DNA of 64,000 nucleotides from Eretmocerus hayati (lineage: Eukaryota > Arthropoda > Insecta > Hymenoptera > Aphelinidae), in NCBI GenBank assembly GCA_029851415.1, contig CM056744.1, positions 12,903,268-12,967,267 on the forward strand, read 5' to 3'. Shown here one piece after another: positions 22,978 through 34,492 of the stretch (the first letter of the stretch is position 1; each line of letters starts with the position of its first letter). The notes below the pieces were generated by a model. It ran no database searches and was not told the origin of the DNA. It saw only the letters and a program-made list of their open reading frames with translations. Both the position numbers and the translations under genes were made by a program.

Positions 22978-23842
22978 AGCCAAAATTTGTCCGTCAAGAC
23001 CCCGCGGATCAGGTTGCATACGGGGGGGGGGGGGGGGAGGGGGAGGAGTAGGTCACCGCATGCTTCGCTCAATGAGTGGATGGGTTAGTGAGTAGGTGGG
23101 TAGGTGGTCGGGTGGATTGTCTGGTCTGATCTGAAATAGTCTAGGACGGTCTGGTACAATCTGAGACAGCTCGGGATGGTTCGGCATGGCCTGATAATAT
23201 CTGGGATGTTACCATACGGTCTGAAACAATCTGGGACGTTCTGATGGTATGGTTTGGGATGGCCTATACGGTCTGTCACGATCTGGAACGTTCTGGTATG
23301 GTTTGGAATGGTCTAGCATAGACTGGTACGGTCTGGTACGGTTTGGAATGGCTTTGCGCGGTCTCGTGCAATCTGGGACGTTTTGGTACGGTCTGGAATG
23401 GTCTAGTACATTTTGGTACGATTTGAGATGGATCTGAAATGGCACAATCTGAAACGATCTGGGACGTTCTGGTACAGTATGGAAAGTTCTGTGATGGCCT
23501 ACTCTTGGCTGGGTAGGGTAATATACAATACGTGTCCATATGCATTGGGGGTAGGGAGTTCCGGTTGGCGGGTAAGTTCATAGTCGGGTGGGCGGGTGGA
23601 AAGACAAGTTGATGGATGGGTGGGTATCTAGACGAACTGGTGAGTGGTTATATCTATTAGTGGCACCAACAAAATTACATCGTTACGAACTGCATAAAAA
23701 ATCTCTTCTCGATACCATCAATTGATCATCACTTGTCATTCTACAAATATCATCATTGAGCTACAAAAGCATTTTAGAGTCCTCTGACTCATCAGGAGTA
23801 TTTACAAGCCAAACGAGTGGTAGCGAAAGAGGTAATATAACG
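22978..23842. repeat. Minisatellite-bearing composite repeat, copy A
   Basis: It begins with AGCCAAAATTTGTCCGTCA, as copy B does at 30908, continues through a CGGRTTGCMTA-type block, a 16-G run (23022-23037) and GGGTGGGTGG-rich sequence, and ends with TTGAGCTACAAAAGCATTT...AACGAGTGGTAGCGA, again matching copy B. Between the anchors lie minisatellites. The build, with conserved ends around variable simple repeats, resembles some Helitron or DINE-like elements, but the diagnostic 5' TC and 3' CTRR ends were not established. Confidence 0.6.
23110..23500. repeat. Degenerate ~10-bp minisatellite (GGTCTGGTAC-like)
   Basis: Loose tandem copies of a roughly 10-bp motif such as CTGGTACGGT and CTGGAATGGT. 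Apparent proline-rich or Tyr/Gln-rich open frames on both strands are products of the repeat. Confidence 0.8.
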
Positions 23843-24140
23843 TGAGTAGTATATTATGACGTGATTTTACAATCGATTTTCCCAAAGGATATCTGAAGTT
23901 ACCATAGTGTACGATAGTTACTTTGGTTGATGGTTCATTCTTCCAAAACGTTGCTTGGTCTCATATTCTCATGCGCACTATAAAAAGTTTCAATGAAATC
24001 CGTATAAGAATCAAGGTTGAGATTCTGATATCCTATATTCCGGACTCAAATATTAATTTGATGAAGAGGTTTCATGACACATGATTAAAACCAATTGAAA
24101 GTTGGTCAATTCAGTTCAAGAATCTAACAGGGCAGAACTC

Positions 24141-24471
24141 ACAAGGGAAGGACCAGGCCTTTGGATCATCAATCCTTTCCAAATTTTTTTTACAGTTTTG
24201 TGTCACCTAGAATATGAAGAATCCAAAGTAACTCCGTCAAATGGGCCTTCTGTCCAGAGCTACAAGCGAAAATTTTAGCGCTGCCAGTATATCTATATAT
24301 ATCACATTATAACATGGGCCTATATGGGCAATGTTAATGTCATGGGCTGTAACTTTGAACAGGAGGCCCATTTGACGGAGTTATTCTGGATTCTTCATAT
24401 TCTAGGTAATACAAAACTGTAAAAAAATTTTGGACAAGATTGGTGATCCAAAGGTCTGGTCCTCCCCTTGT
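24141..24471. mobile_element. P1 palindromic MITE, copy 2 (intact)
   Basis: The ACAAGGGAAGGACCAGGCCT left end is inverted at 24452-24471. The arms of about 130 bp are roughly 90% identical and include TACAGTTTTGTGTCACCTAG and CTCCGTCAAATGGGCC. The centre is a TA-rich block (24288-24305). It is the best-preserved P1 copy in the window. Confidence 0.9.
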
Positions 24472-27263
24472 CAGTCCAAAGATTATTCTCCTTATAGACA
24501 AGGAAACTACTATAGGATGCCTATCGATTCATATTTTGACAGTAAGATACTTATCGATACTTGATCGATAAACATGATAATAGAATAAATTTGGACGTAC
24601 TCGTTACGATTGGAGCGAACTTTCCGAACATCCAAGACTGGTTCTATCTCGTTATTGATAACGCGTGGGTCAATCCAGTACAATAGATAAAATCAGCATG
24701 ATTGAAAAATTTCGAATCAATATGTTTAGATTGATCATGAGATAAGAAGATTTTGATAAATATCGCTTCGCTTGTTGTGCAACGATATCTATCCATCAGT
24801 TAGTTACAACCAAATGTGAAATTTGGCTCACATAGAGATACGGGATCCAACTCACCATATGATTATACCAACTTGTTGGCCTCATTCTACTGCTGGGCCT
24901 CATGTTAGTCAAAAGAAGAAACGTCACAGCTGCTCAAAATATCGATTGCTCTAAGACAGATTCAAGTGATGTACTTCTAGATAGTATCTTATAACTCAAT
25001 TTTCAAATTTATTTGCCAACAAGCACACAGTGGAAAAACCCCAAATTTTTGGCTTAAAAGTTAAATTGCTCCAGCTTATTACTTTCGACCAAAAAAGTTG
25101 TAGTATTTTCCACTGTGAGGCACAGTAAACTCCCATAGCCACTGTTTCATGCCCACAAAACCAAATGTATCATTCACTCATCTGCGAACACAATTAATAA
25201 CATGCTAGGAGGTAAGAGGCAGATTACAGTTGCACGCTCCGGGAATACGAGAATTTGAAAAAAAAATTCTGATTCAAATCACGAAGATTCGCTAAAGTTA
25301 TTTCCATTATATTCAATACGAGTGTTGAAATTTGACAATTTCAGTGCCGAGGGCGATACTAATCAAATTTTATCTCATACAGCTATATAAACCTATCGGT
25401 AGCGAGTTTCCATTGAGTAACGATGACAAGTAAAATAAATTTTCATTAGTGCAGAGCCAGCTGAGCTCGTACTTGATCAATTTTGAACCGCACAACTGAT
25501 GCCACTCTAATTCATCCATTGAATCTCGCATCGTCGATACACTGGGGCACTCCTATTCAATCTGAGCATTCAGTTTTACTTGTTTCAAACTATTCATTCA
25601 CTCGGTGCTCTGTTGAATCAAAATCAGATGGCATAGTTTTTCTGCTATATGATTTTTGTCTTTCATGCTTCCGCGGAAAAAAATCATACTGGATCAGGTG
25701 GTTGAATAAAAATGGACAAAAGGTTGCGCAGTGGTTTGGTATCGGCAGTAAATACCGTTCTTGATGACAATATATCATTAGAAACTGATTCGAGTTTGGA
25801 TGATCTAAGAAGAATTTGTATAGCAACAGAATATGTTTGAAAAACCATTCTGAAAAACCTTAGTGCTCTGGTTGAAAAATATTTCGAGCTTTTGACTTGT
25901 TTACTATAGAATCGTCCGTGGTGTCAGGAATGCTCTTGCTCTGATCAGAATATCTTCCTGGGGTGGAAAAATGGTGAGAAGTGGGAAAATTCAAATTCTG
26001 AAAATTTTTCGTCTGATATTTTTCTCTCTCTCATAACTCCATTTTGAGACGCCATTGAAGTTTCATCGAGTTCCTGGTAATGCAAGATATTCTCAGAATT
26101 TTTCCAGATTATTTTGATACATTACAAGGAACCAATCACAAACTATTAGGAATCGGTAGTGTCCTCTGGAGAAGGAAAAGTAGTGAATGAGTTACGACGA
26201 ATTTTTCTTTCTATTTCGGCTATAACCAAATCCACACTCAAAATGCACAAAAATGATCGAAACAAGTGATTTGGAACATGAACTCTGGAACATGATATCT
26301 GTGGATATGTCAAAATTTCATTCAAATTATCGTAAATCGAGTATATGATGGAAATGATGCACACGGATGGGCAATCTCGTTAAACCGCATGCGAACAATA
26401 GTGTCTCACGGAAGTCACCGGCACAACAATAGCCTATGAGAAATTGCGTGGTTATTGCTTTGAAATGGCACGCGACCGTGAATTCATACGTGACGAATTA
26501 AGGTCTCACTTAACTCGTTGTTTTTCCCACTTGAACCGCGAGTAGCTCGATGATTCGATAGCGGAAACATCAGATCGTGATCCCACAATGGGTGCACTAC
26601 TTGTAATCCCTTTTTGCATTGGTCACGTGTCACCGTTGCATCCATTATTCGTAGCAACCGCGAAATTTTCACGTTCTTGCACGATTTTTTTGCTCGGAGA
26701 GCTCGTATCTTAGTTTTCTGAGCCAAGTTATTTGACACTGAGGCAATTGAAAGTGAGGCAATAGCTCGGCTGAAATTCATTTGAGCGCAGTGAAATTTCG
26801 AAATTCACAGGATATGTTTTGATTTTACACGTATGATGTATGTTATTCACTGAAGAATTCATACCGAATCTACATCAAAATTCCCATTTCAACATGTTTA
26901 AGCGTTCATTTCATCCGTCTTTTTGTATCAAATCATGGAATCATGGATTAGATCCCCAAATCCTGTTTATCTCTAGTGAGCTTACAGATGATACTAGATT
27001 TCCACTTGATGAAGGTTTTCACGTGCAAAAAGTTTGATGCATCATGATCGTTGAAGAATACAAACAATTGATATCAGTGACAAATTATCCAAAGCATCCA
27101 AGATAACTGTTGTGGAACCTCCTAAGTGGTACTCCTCCGTTCGACCAACATTTTCCTGTGAAACCAAAAAATGTACCAAGTGGCATTGCGGTAAATCACC
27201 TCAACAGGTGCAACATTTTCTCAAAGCTTCTACTTTATCTTGCGGCATACCTTATGTGAATAT
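24472..27263. other. Non-coding stretch
   Basis: No convincing gene. A short imperfect hairpin (CACAGTGGAAAA at about 25026, mirrored at about 25118) and a TATATAAACC box near 25384 were noted. A DRE-like TATCGATA lies near 24554. A 98-codon minus-strand frame (26484-26780) beginning at an ATG has no recognisable domain. Confidence 0.4.
25026..25118. repeat. Short imperfect inverted repeat
   Basis: CACAGTGGAAAA and TTTTCCACTGTG bound a 93-bp segment whose flanks partly continue the pairing. It may be a very small MITE or a hairpin. Confidence 0.5.
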
Positions 27264-28175
27264 TTACTACCGGTCAGAAGTTTGTGTGCACCTGAAAAAA
27301 AAAAATTTCGATTTTGATCACTCGACTGCTCGGATCTCGTTGGTCCAAATTAACTCTACTTGGGCTCATTTTGTAGTTTTTTTCAAGCACATTAAGAGCT
27401 ATTTGGTATTTTTTTGCGCAGCTCAATAAATTCTTGCAGAATCAATATGAAGTCATGTAAAATGGTATGGAAGTCGGATCGATACGCAAACCTTTGCAAG
27501 TCTGACGGAAATCAATGGATTGAGATGATTCAAAAAGCATTTGAAAGTAAAAGTCAAGAGCTCCAATATCCATTCTTGAGAATTATCCTAGGTTATTTCT
27601 GGTCCGAGCTGTGATTATTTTTTAAGGGAAGATTTTTCTCGGAAAATGAACTAGTCATTGAGAAATCGTGAATGGACTGATGTTTAAAATGATATAAGCG
27701 CTGTTCTTGGTTCCTTCCACCAACAAATACGGAAAAACTTGGGCGAAATCAAAGAAATATCTTCGTGAGTCCGATTTCCTCACCTTTCTTAGAGTTCGGG
27801 GCTATTTTTTGAGAAGAATCTTCCCTTACCAAAACAGTCACAACTCGGATCGGAGATAACCTAGAATAACTTTCAAGAACGGATATGGAAGACCTTGACT
27901 TTCACTTTCAGACGCTTTTTGAATCATCTCAATTCATTGATTTTCGTCAGACTTGCAGAGGTTTGCATATTGACCCGATTGTGATGAAATTTTACAAAGA
28001 TTTAGGTATGCGCGAGAAAAATTCTCAGAAGATCTTGAAATTCTCGAAAAAATGCTAAAAAATAAGCTAAAATAGAGTCGTTTTGTATAGAAGGAGATCG
28101 GAACAGTCGAGTGATCAAAATCGAACTTGTATTCTTTAAGTGTACACAAACTCTTCACCGGTCATGTACTGTCCA
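27264..28175. mobile_element. Tc1-like palindromic element, copy 1 (T1)
   Basis: The ends carry ACCGGTCAGAAGTTTGTGTG (left) and, inverted at the right, a similar GACCGGTGAAGAGTTTGTGT. They resemble Tc1-family termini (GGTCAAAAGTTTGTA type). Arms of about 350-390 bp pair across the element with clear identity, for example CAAACCTTTGCAAGTCTGAC versus its mirror at about 27945-27965. The centre (27655-27810) is unpaired. No transposase is left. Confidence 0.8.
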
Positions 28176-30344
28176 CTATAGTAAAATCGATCATTCTCAG
28201 GCTACGCCGTTTACTAGAAAACTCTTTATCGCTCCGTCATCGCCTTTCAAACATTACAAGCCATATCTGGTGCACCTTGCCATTTCCTATCGTACCTCAG
28301 GATAGAATTATTCGGGTCATCTGGAATGGATTGAATGACTTTTCTCCTACAATATCTGAAACCAGTGCATTTTTTAAATTTCTTTGAGAGCTAATTTTGG
28401 ATACCATGATGCGGAGATTCCAAATGAGCCCCAACTTCAAGTAGGATTCTGCCTCGTCACAGATGCAACATGGCCCAGATGAGCCCGCATTTGAACCTCC
28501 CTCAACTTTTTATATAATCAAATACTTGAATGATGATAAAATCAACAATTGAGAAACAGTCTGAATGAGGGCAAAACTAATCTATCGGCGTCTGTAGCTC
28601 ATCTCTATAAATCACATGAATTACAAATCAAATCAAGCTCAAAAAAGCTCATCACACATCACATAAGCTCTTAAATTAATCCACTCGTCATCCCCTCGTT
28701 TTGTCATCGTTACACCCTTGTCGTCTAGAAACCCACATCATCACACACACATACACAACACATCACGAATATAACAGAATCTCCCCTCAATTTTCTCTCC
28801 ATTACATATCCTAAAGACCGAAACGATACTCATCGGAATTCACTTAGGCAAATATATACGGGTTCTCCTAGGGGTGCAAACTCGTTCACATATGGTAGTA
28901 TTATAATAGCCCGTCACTAATACAAAGCCACTGGCACGTGCCCCATTCATGTATAACTTGTTGATTGGTTTACTCACTTGTATAAAAGACATGAGTTTAT
29001 TGAGAGATGATGATGACCTGCCTCTTGAATATAATACTATATATGTATATAGTTAGTTAAAACGCGTGCAACGTTTTAGGTTAAGTTCTCATTGGAGTAA
29101 TAGCCCCCTAGTGAATAAGATTGACTTGTGTATTGTGTGATACCATGGACTGTATGGTATTTTTGAAGGGGAGCCTTCCTATTATATATTGTGGACCAGC
29201 GTTGTAGATTTGATGTTTTTATGTAGAGCGTAATGCGAAAATGAATTGCAAACTGATTGCTCGGTGCGCGGCTATTATTGAGGGAGTTCAATCTATTTAG
29301 TGGGCGTTCAAGTGTTTTTGAACTGTATGTCAGGCGACTTATGTTGTCCATTGATGGACAATGTAGGGATTATGAGATTTTGTACGGTATTCAAGTGGAT
29401 CGGACTTGGTTTTTGGTTGATCGAGGAATTAATCACCATAGTTGCGTAATTGACGATTGAGAAAGGACTGCTGTTCGGTTCTCAATTCTTTATGCTATCT
29501 CCGGGACGGGCTCATCTATGATCGAGTGAAACTTGATTATTTTTTCCTGCGCGACTTTTACTCCAAAATATAATACATAGCTAATTTAAGAAGTCCGACC
29601 AGATTTTCCAGACTTTGTACCATATTATAGAGTAAAAAATGAATCGAGCCATTCAAAAGGGACCTTCGTATAAATTTGATTATTGTTGAGGAAACGATGA
29701 AAACTGTGTAGCAACTTTACCCATCACAATTTCCTACCACCAATGAGTAAATCCATACCTGTTATTATTATGAACCATAATTTTTTCCATGTTTTGACCG
29801 AGGACGTTTTGCAGAGCTGTTTTTTGACAAAAACCCAAGACTTTGATCCCTTACTGCATGGATTCGTCTGAGAAACTATGTTTTCATACGAAGATCTCAC
29901 CGAACTTGGAAATATTGGATTCAAACCATATCTTGATGATTATCTCAGATTCATAGCACTGAAATCGGTACCTTTTTGCTTGAATAAAAGAAAAATACCC
30001 TGGATGCAGTTGGTCAGTTTATGACAGCAAGGAAATCGATTATGACCATGTTAATCATGTAACGATAACATTTATAAATATCATGAATTCCAGACACTCC
30101 TGCAGCGTTTCGATAATGTAACATGGAAAAGCTGATTCTTCCCGTTTTTACAGGAAACTGACATTTATAATTGGGAAGTCATTCTGTCTAGCACACTCGC
30201 AATGAGGGGACGTTTTCATTTCAATAATAAATTAAGCAACAAAATTAAATTAATTAAGCGCCTGTCCAATTTTATCCGTCCGGGTGCCTCGTATCTTGGT
30301 GGCGTCGTTGGTGCTGTTAGTGCGTCCGGTGGGTCGGTAGGTCG
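28176..30344. other. Non-coding stretch
   Basis: No gene was recognised. A possible promoter at 28933-29010 is listed separately. Open frames of 66-91 codons show no domain. Confidence 0.4.
28930..29010 (+). promoter_or_regulatory. Candidate E-box/TATA promoter
   Basis: GGCACGTGCC (28933-28942) is a perfect palindrome containing the CACGTG E-box bound by bHLH factors such as CLK/CYC or Max. A TATAAAAG box follows 39 bp later (28981-28988). No coding exon was identified downstream. Confidence 0.25.
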
Positions 30345-30370
30345 GTGGGTCGGTGGGTCGTGGTGGGTCG

Positions 30371-30452
30371 TGGCGGTGGCGGTGGCGGTGGCGGTGGCGG
30401 TGGCGGTGGCGGTGGCGGTGGCGGTGGCGGTGGCGGTGGCGGTGGCGGTGGC

Positions 30453-30484
<32 letters not shown>

Positions 30485-30539
30485 TGGCGGTGGTGGTGGT
30501 GGTGGTGGTGGTGGTGGTGGTGGTGGTGGTGGTGGTGGT
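30371..30539. repeat. (GGTGGC)n-(GGT)n microsatellite
   Basis: About 18 hexamers GGTGGC run to about 30480 and pass into pure GGT triplets. The frames that read as poly-Gly, poly-Val-Ala or Arg-Trp are artefacts of the repeat. Confidence 0.97.
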
Positions 30540-30880
30540 CTAGAATGTTCGGTCTAGAATGGCCTAATTCGGTCTAATTCGATGCAGGTTGGTCTAGATC
30601 GGTCCAATTCGATCTTACTCGGTCTAGTTTGGTCTAATTGAGTCCAGCTCGGTCTTGCTCGGTCTAGTTCGGGATAATCAGGTCTCATTATGTCTAGTTC
30701 GGTTGTATTAGGTTTAGTTCAGTCTAATTTGGTTTAGTTGAGTCTGGTACGGTCTAATTCGGTGTGGCTCTATCGATTCCAGTCTGGTTTGGTCTAGTTC
30801 AAGCCAGGTCGATCTATTTCGTTCCAGCTCGGTCTAGCTCGGTCTAGTATGGTCAAGCTCCGTCCAGTTTGGCCATATTT
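30540..30880. repeat. ~10-bp minisatellite (CGGTCTAGTT-like)
   Basis: Tandem imperfect copies such as CGGTCTAATT, CGGTCTAGTT and TGGTCTAGTT. It resembles the array at 23110-23500, with which it shares the neighbouring composite repeat, but lies on the other side of the shared anchor. Confidence 0.85.
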
Positions 30881-30907
30881 CGTATTTCCATCATAAAATA
30901 TCATTGA

Positions 30908-31578
30908 AGCCAAAATTTGTCCGTCAGCATCTTGCGTATCGGGTTGCCTATGTGGAGGGAGTGAACTTCGATGGTTGGCCGTATGAGTCATGGGTGGGTC
31001 ATGGTTGGGTAGATGGTTGGATGGGTTGGTGGGTGAGTGGGCGTTAGGAGTCAGGTGGGTGGGTTGGCGCAGGGATGAATGTACTTGAACTTTAGTGATT
31101 TCAGTGAGAATTACTAAAGTTTCAGACTGGGGCTAAGGCTAAGGCTGACGCTGGGGCTGGGTCTTGGTCTAAGGCTGGGCCTGAGGCTGGACTGAGGCTG
31201 TGGTTGGGGTTGAGGCTGAAGTTGTGACTGGGACTGAGGCTAAAACTATATCTGGGACTGGGGCTGGGGCCGTGGAGGGTGCGTGTCTGAGGCAGGAGCC
31301 GGGATTGGGGCTGAGGCCGTCACTGGGGCTATCCAACTGAGGGAAATTTCCAGATACTTACCGGAGATTTACTACTTCACTATGCGCAACATTACACCAA
31401 CTCAATAATTCTCAATCAAAGTTACTAGGTTGCATCAAGAAAATTGTTTTCTTCCGAATTCACTGTATTACGAAATCTGCATGTTACATGGTTGAGCTAC
31501 AGAAGCATTTCAGGGGCTCATACCATATCAGAGACACTTCCAAGCCGGACGAGCGCTAGCGAGGTAGGCAATAACGCT
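30908..31578. repeat. Minisatellite-bearing composite repeat, copy B
   Basis: The left anchor AGCCAAAATTTGTCCGTCA and right anchor GTTGAGCTACAGAAGCATTT...GACGAGCGCTAGCGAGG match copy A (22978-23842) in the same orientation. Between them are GGGTGGGT-rich sequence (30985-31070) and a purine/GCT-rich hexamer array GGGGCTGAGGCT-like (31125-31330). Confidence 0.6.
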
Positions 31579-33009
31579 AATTCCAAATTAAATGACATTC
31601 ATTGGTTTGTCAATGAGAGATCAAACTAACATTCAAATTAATTTCACAGTACACAAGGTAACTAGATTGCAAGCTAAGAGAAAACCCTACCTGCTGACAA
31701 AATAATGCAATGCACTGCTTCAACACTGCTGCATTAACACGATTTGAGCCTATTATAAGATTGAAGGAGATATATGCGAATCGCGAAGACGAAGGCGAAG
31801 ATTGTCCACAGTCCGAGAATAGGAACACATAAGACAGCACATGGATATACGCATGAAAAAACTGCAGCAGAATTGACTTCCGTGGACTGGGCACCCGGCT
31901 ATCAATAATATTCCCCAAAAAAATTCACACGAGTTGTGCGTCAATTGCGGATCAAGGAGGTCTTTTCGAAAAATTTATGGCTGTTTCTTTTTGCTTTTCT
32001 AGGAGGAATAGCACAGTTTTCGGGGGCTGGAAAAACTTCACGATTTTTCTCATCGAAAACTACACAACACAGGGGTTGTAGGAAATTTGTGCTAAATTGC
32101 GGCCAATCTCCTCTATCAGCAGGTATTTGTGTTTTTCCGAAATAATTATTAATTCTGTACTTATGCGGAAAAGAGAGGTTCATAGCAGCCACGGTAGTCA
32201 TGAGCCAAGGAATGTGGCATTGCGCATGCGCCGCAAATATTTCCCCGTGACCGCCGAATCTGACTCATCGTCCGCTGAATAATCTTCTGCTGTGCTGATG
32301 CAGTTTTTTGGTCTGCTTTGAAGACATTGAAATTGCGTCAATGAGATGAAACGATCACCCTAGAGAAAATATCGAGCATTCCAATAAAAAAGACTCAAAA
32401 TGTTTCATGCTTCCAGGTTACTATTCGGCCCCACTGCAGTGAGCGTCATCACATATTTGTGCGACGAGTAGACAATCTTCGACGACGTCTCTCGGATTTT
32501 CTAGAACATTGTATATGAATCAAATGTGCGTCAATAATCGATTCGATTCAGAAATGTTGCCTGATTCAGTCACGACGGCGGCTGATTCAACCAAGATGCC
32601 ACGCGATCCAGCCGTGACGCTACGCGCTTCAGTCGCAGATTGTGATGCAGTTTCTGTGATCATCCGTGTATTTCAGGGTGCTGATGCTGCATTCTCATTC
32701 GCGCCGAAGACAGTTTTGTGCACGTAGGGGTCATAGACGATAGTCAAGCTCCAAGAGAGTAAGTTGTCAGTCAATGTTTTGTATTCAAGTTCAGAATTGA
32801 GTGTAGTTGCTGAAAGCTTTGGTTACTTGCTAACAGAATTGCATATGTACCTCAATTTTGAGCCGCTCACTCAGTTGGAAACTGGATATCTGCCTAGCTC
32901 TCATCTCATCATTTTCAGCATTCAAAAAGGTGGACCTTGGATGCTGAAGTTGTTCATCTTTCCACTGATGAACTGAATCACTATTCAAAGAGTGAGTTGC
33001 ACTATTCTC
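31579..33009. other. Non-coding stretch
   Basis: No gene was recognised. A CpG-containing segment at 32160-32290 holds overlapping short frames on both strands without a recognisable product. Confidence 0.4.
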
Positions 33010-33013
33010 TTAA

Positions 33014-33394
33014 GGCGATGCGGTCACCGTGCAACCCGGAAATTATATCTTATTTGGATGTAAATCAAAAAATTTCCACGAAACGAAGTCGGAGACGATT
33101 TGTCCATTACGTATCATCACCTGAGTTGTGGTGGACAACTCATTATTTGTCACGAATCACAAGACTATCACTAATAAACGAGAATAACTTGCCCGCGGGT
33201 ACTTTCTAACCTACAAATTGGCACATTTTCGTTCACAAAACTCTCAAAATCTAGTCCGATTTGGGCCAAACGAAGAGTTATCCAGGCCAAGTTAGATGAT
33301 AATGAAGCCTGGATAACTCGTCGTTTAGCCCATAATGGAAAAGATTTTGAGAGTTCTGTGAACAAAGTTCAGCGTGCACGGTGACCGCATCGCC
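33014..33394. mobile_element. TTAA-flanked palindromic MITE (piggyBac-like)
   Basis: GGCGATGCGGTCACCGTGCA at the left is exactly inverted at 33375-33394. TTAA stands on both sides (33010-33013, 33395-33398), the target site of piggyBac elements. An inner palindrome at about 33232-33362 (AAAACTCTCAAAATCT mirrored) fills most of the right half. No transposase is present. Confidence 0.9.
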
Positions 33395-33419
33395 TTAACA
33401 AGTACTTAGAATTATTAGA

Positions 33420-34126
33420 AACTGGATGCAATTTGGACCTCGAATACCAACATTGGTTGAAAACAGAACTCATGGAGCTTGTCGTTATCCAACCTTCATG
33501 TGCAGAACTGCCAAGCTCAAAGATATTTTATTCCCCAATCAAATTTTGTATTTGAGGTCTAAACTGGATGCGGTTTGTGATAGCTTCAACTACTTGTTAC
33601 AAAAATAGTGCTCCTGAATCTTTGACCGGTGATTTACTTCATCTGCAAAGTGATGGAAGACACCAGATACTTCATGCTCTGAGAATAATAAGATGTGAGC
33701 GAAACAGATTCAGCTTCAAACTGAATCACGGATTGAAGATTGAGGTGCCCATTTTCTACAGCAAGTAGTTGAAACTATCACAAACTGCATTCGGTTGGAC
33801 TTTGAATACAAAAATTGGTTGGAAAATAAACTATCTTGAAGCTTGTCTGTACAAAAAAGTTGGAGAACGACATGCTCCATCACAGTTTGTTTGTCAATCA
33901 TTGTTTTGATCCAAGTTCTGAATTGAGTACTGTTTGTAAAAGTTCCAACTTCTTACAGTGCACCTAAATCTCTGAACAGTGTCTCAGTTCACCACCATTC
34001 AATTCAGAACTTGGAAAAAACACTGATTCACAAACAAACTGTGATGGAGCTTGTCGTTATCCAACGTTCTCGTACCGAACTGCCAAGCTTCAAATTCGTT
34101 TATTCCCCAACCAAATCTTGTATGTT
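33420..34126. repeat. Cluster of diverged segmental repeats
   Basis: A segment with CATGGAGCTTGTCGTTATCC and GAACTGCCAAGCT occurs near 33470-33540 and again near 34045-34110 in the same orientation. A third, inverted relative lies near 33770-33890 (GTTGAAACTATCACAAACTG mirrors AGCTTCAACTAC). The fragment CAAGTTCTGAATTGAGT (33912) also resembles 32789. They appear to be pieces of one decayed element. Confidence 0.55.
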
Positions 34127-34492
34127 GGAGTCTCGCGGCAGAAACGGGGTTACAACTCACGCGATGGTTTTTACACCAACTGAGGCGGAGGTGGTCGCGA
34201 ATGACTCGGAATCGCTTCAGAAGTGTGTCTCTGGTACAATCTGTGGGGATAATTGTCTCTCACTCTTGAGGAAGAATCGATGCATCGCGAAATATTCTTA
34301 ATTCTGATTCGTGGAGAGCGTGACCTCGCATTTTACATCGAGTTTAAAGGGTATTAAAGACGTTTATCCGCACAGATTATGCCAGAGACATACTCCTGAA
34401 GCAATTCCAAGACATTTGCAACCAACCCTGTCTCAATTGATGGAAAAACCATTGCAAAACGTGTAACCCCGTTTTGCGCGAATCGAATATAG
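34127..34492. mobile_element. Palindromic MITE
   Basis: AAACGGGGTTACAACTCACG (34142) is mirrored at about 34460-34484, and the arms continue for about 120 bp (GATGGTTTTTACACCAACTGAGG..., GCTTCAGAAGTGTGTCTCTGG versus the inverse). Arm identity is roughly 75%, so it is old. Ends and target duplication are not sharp. Confidence 0.7.

Noticed and set aside
23085..23581. Tyr/Pro-rich frames on the minus strand
   Set aside because: They follow the ~10-bp minisatellite and have no start context or domain.
26484..26780. 98-codon minus-strand frame with an ATG
   Set aside because: No domain, splice context or repeat support; it cannot be distinguished from chance.
30202..30577. Open frames reading poly-Gly, Val-Ala repeats or Arg-Trp repeats
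   Set aside because: They are the three frames of the (GGTGGC)n-(GGT)n microsatellite; the short non-repeat lead-in has no recognisable protein feature.
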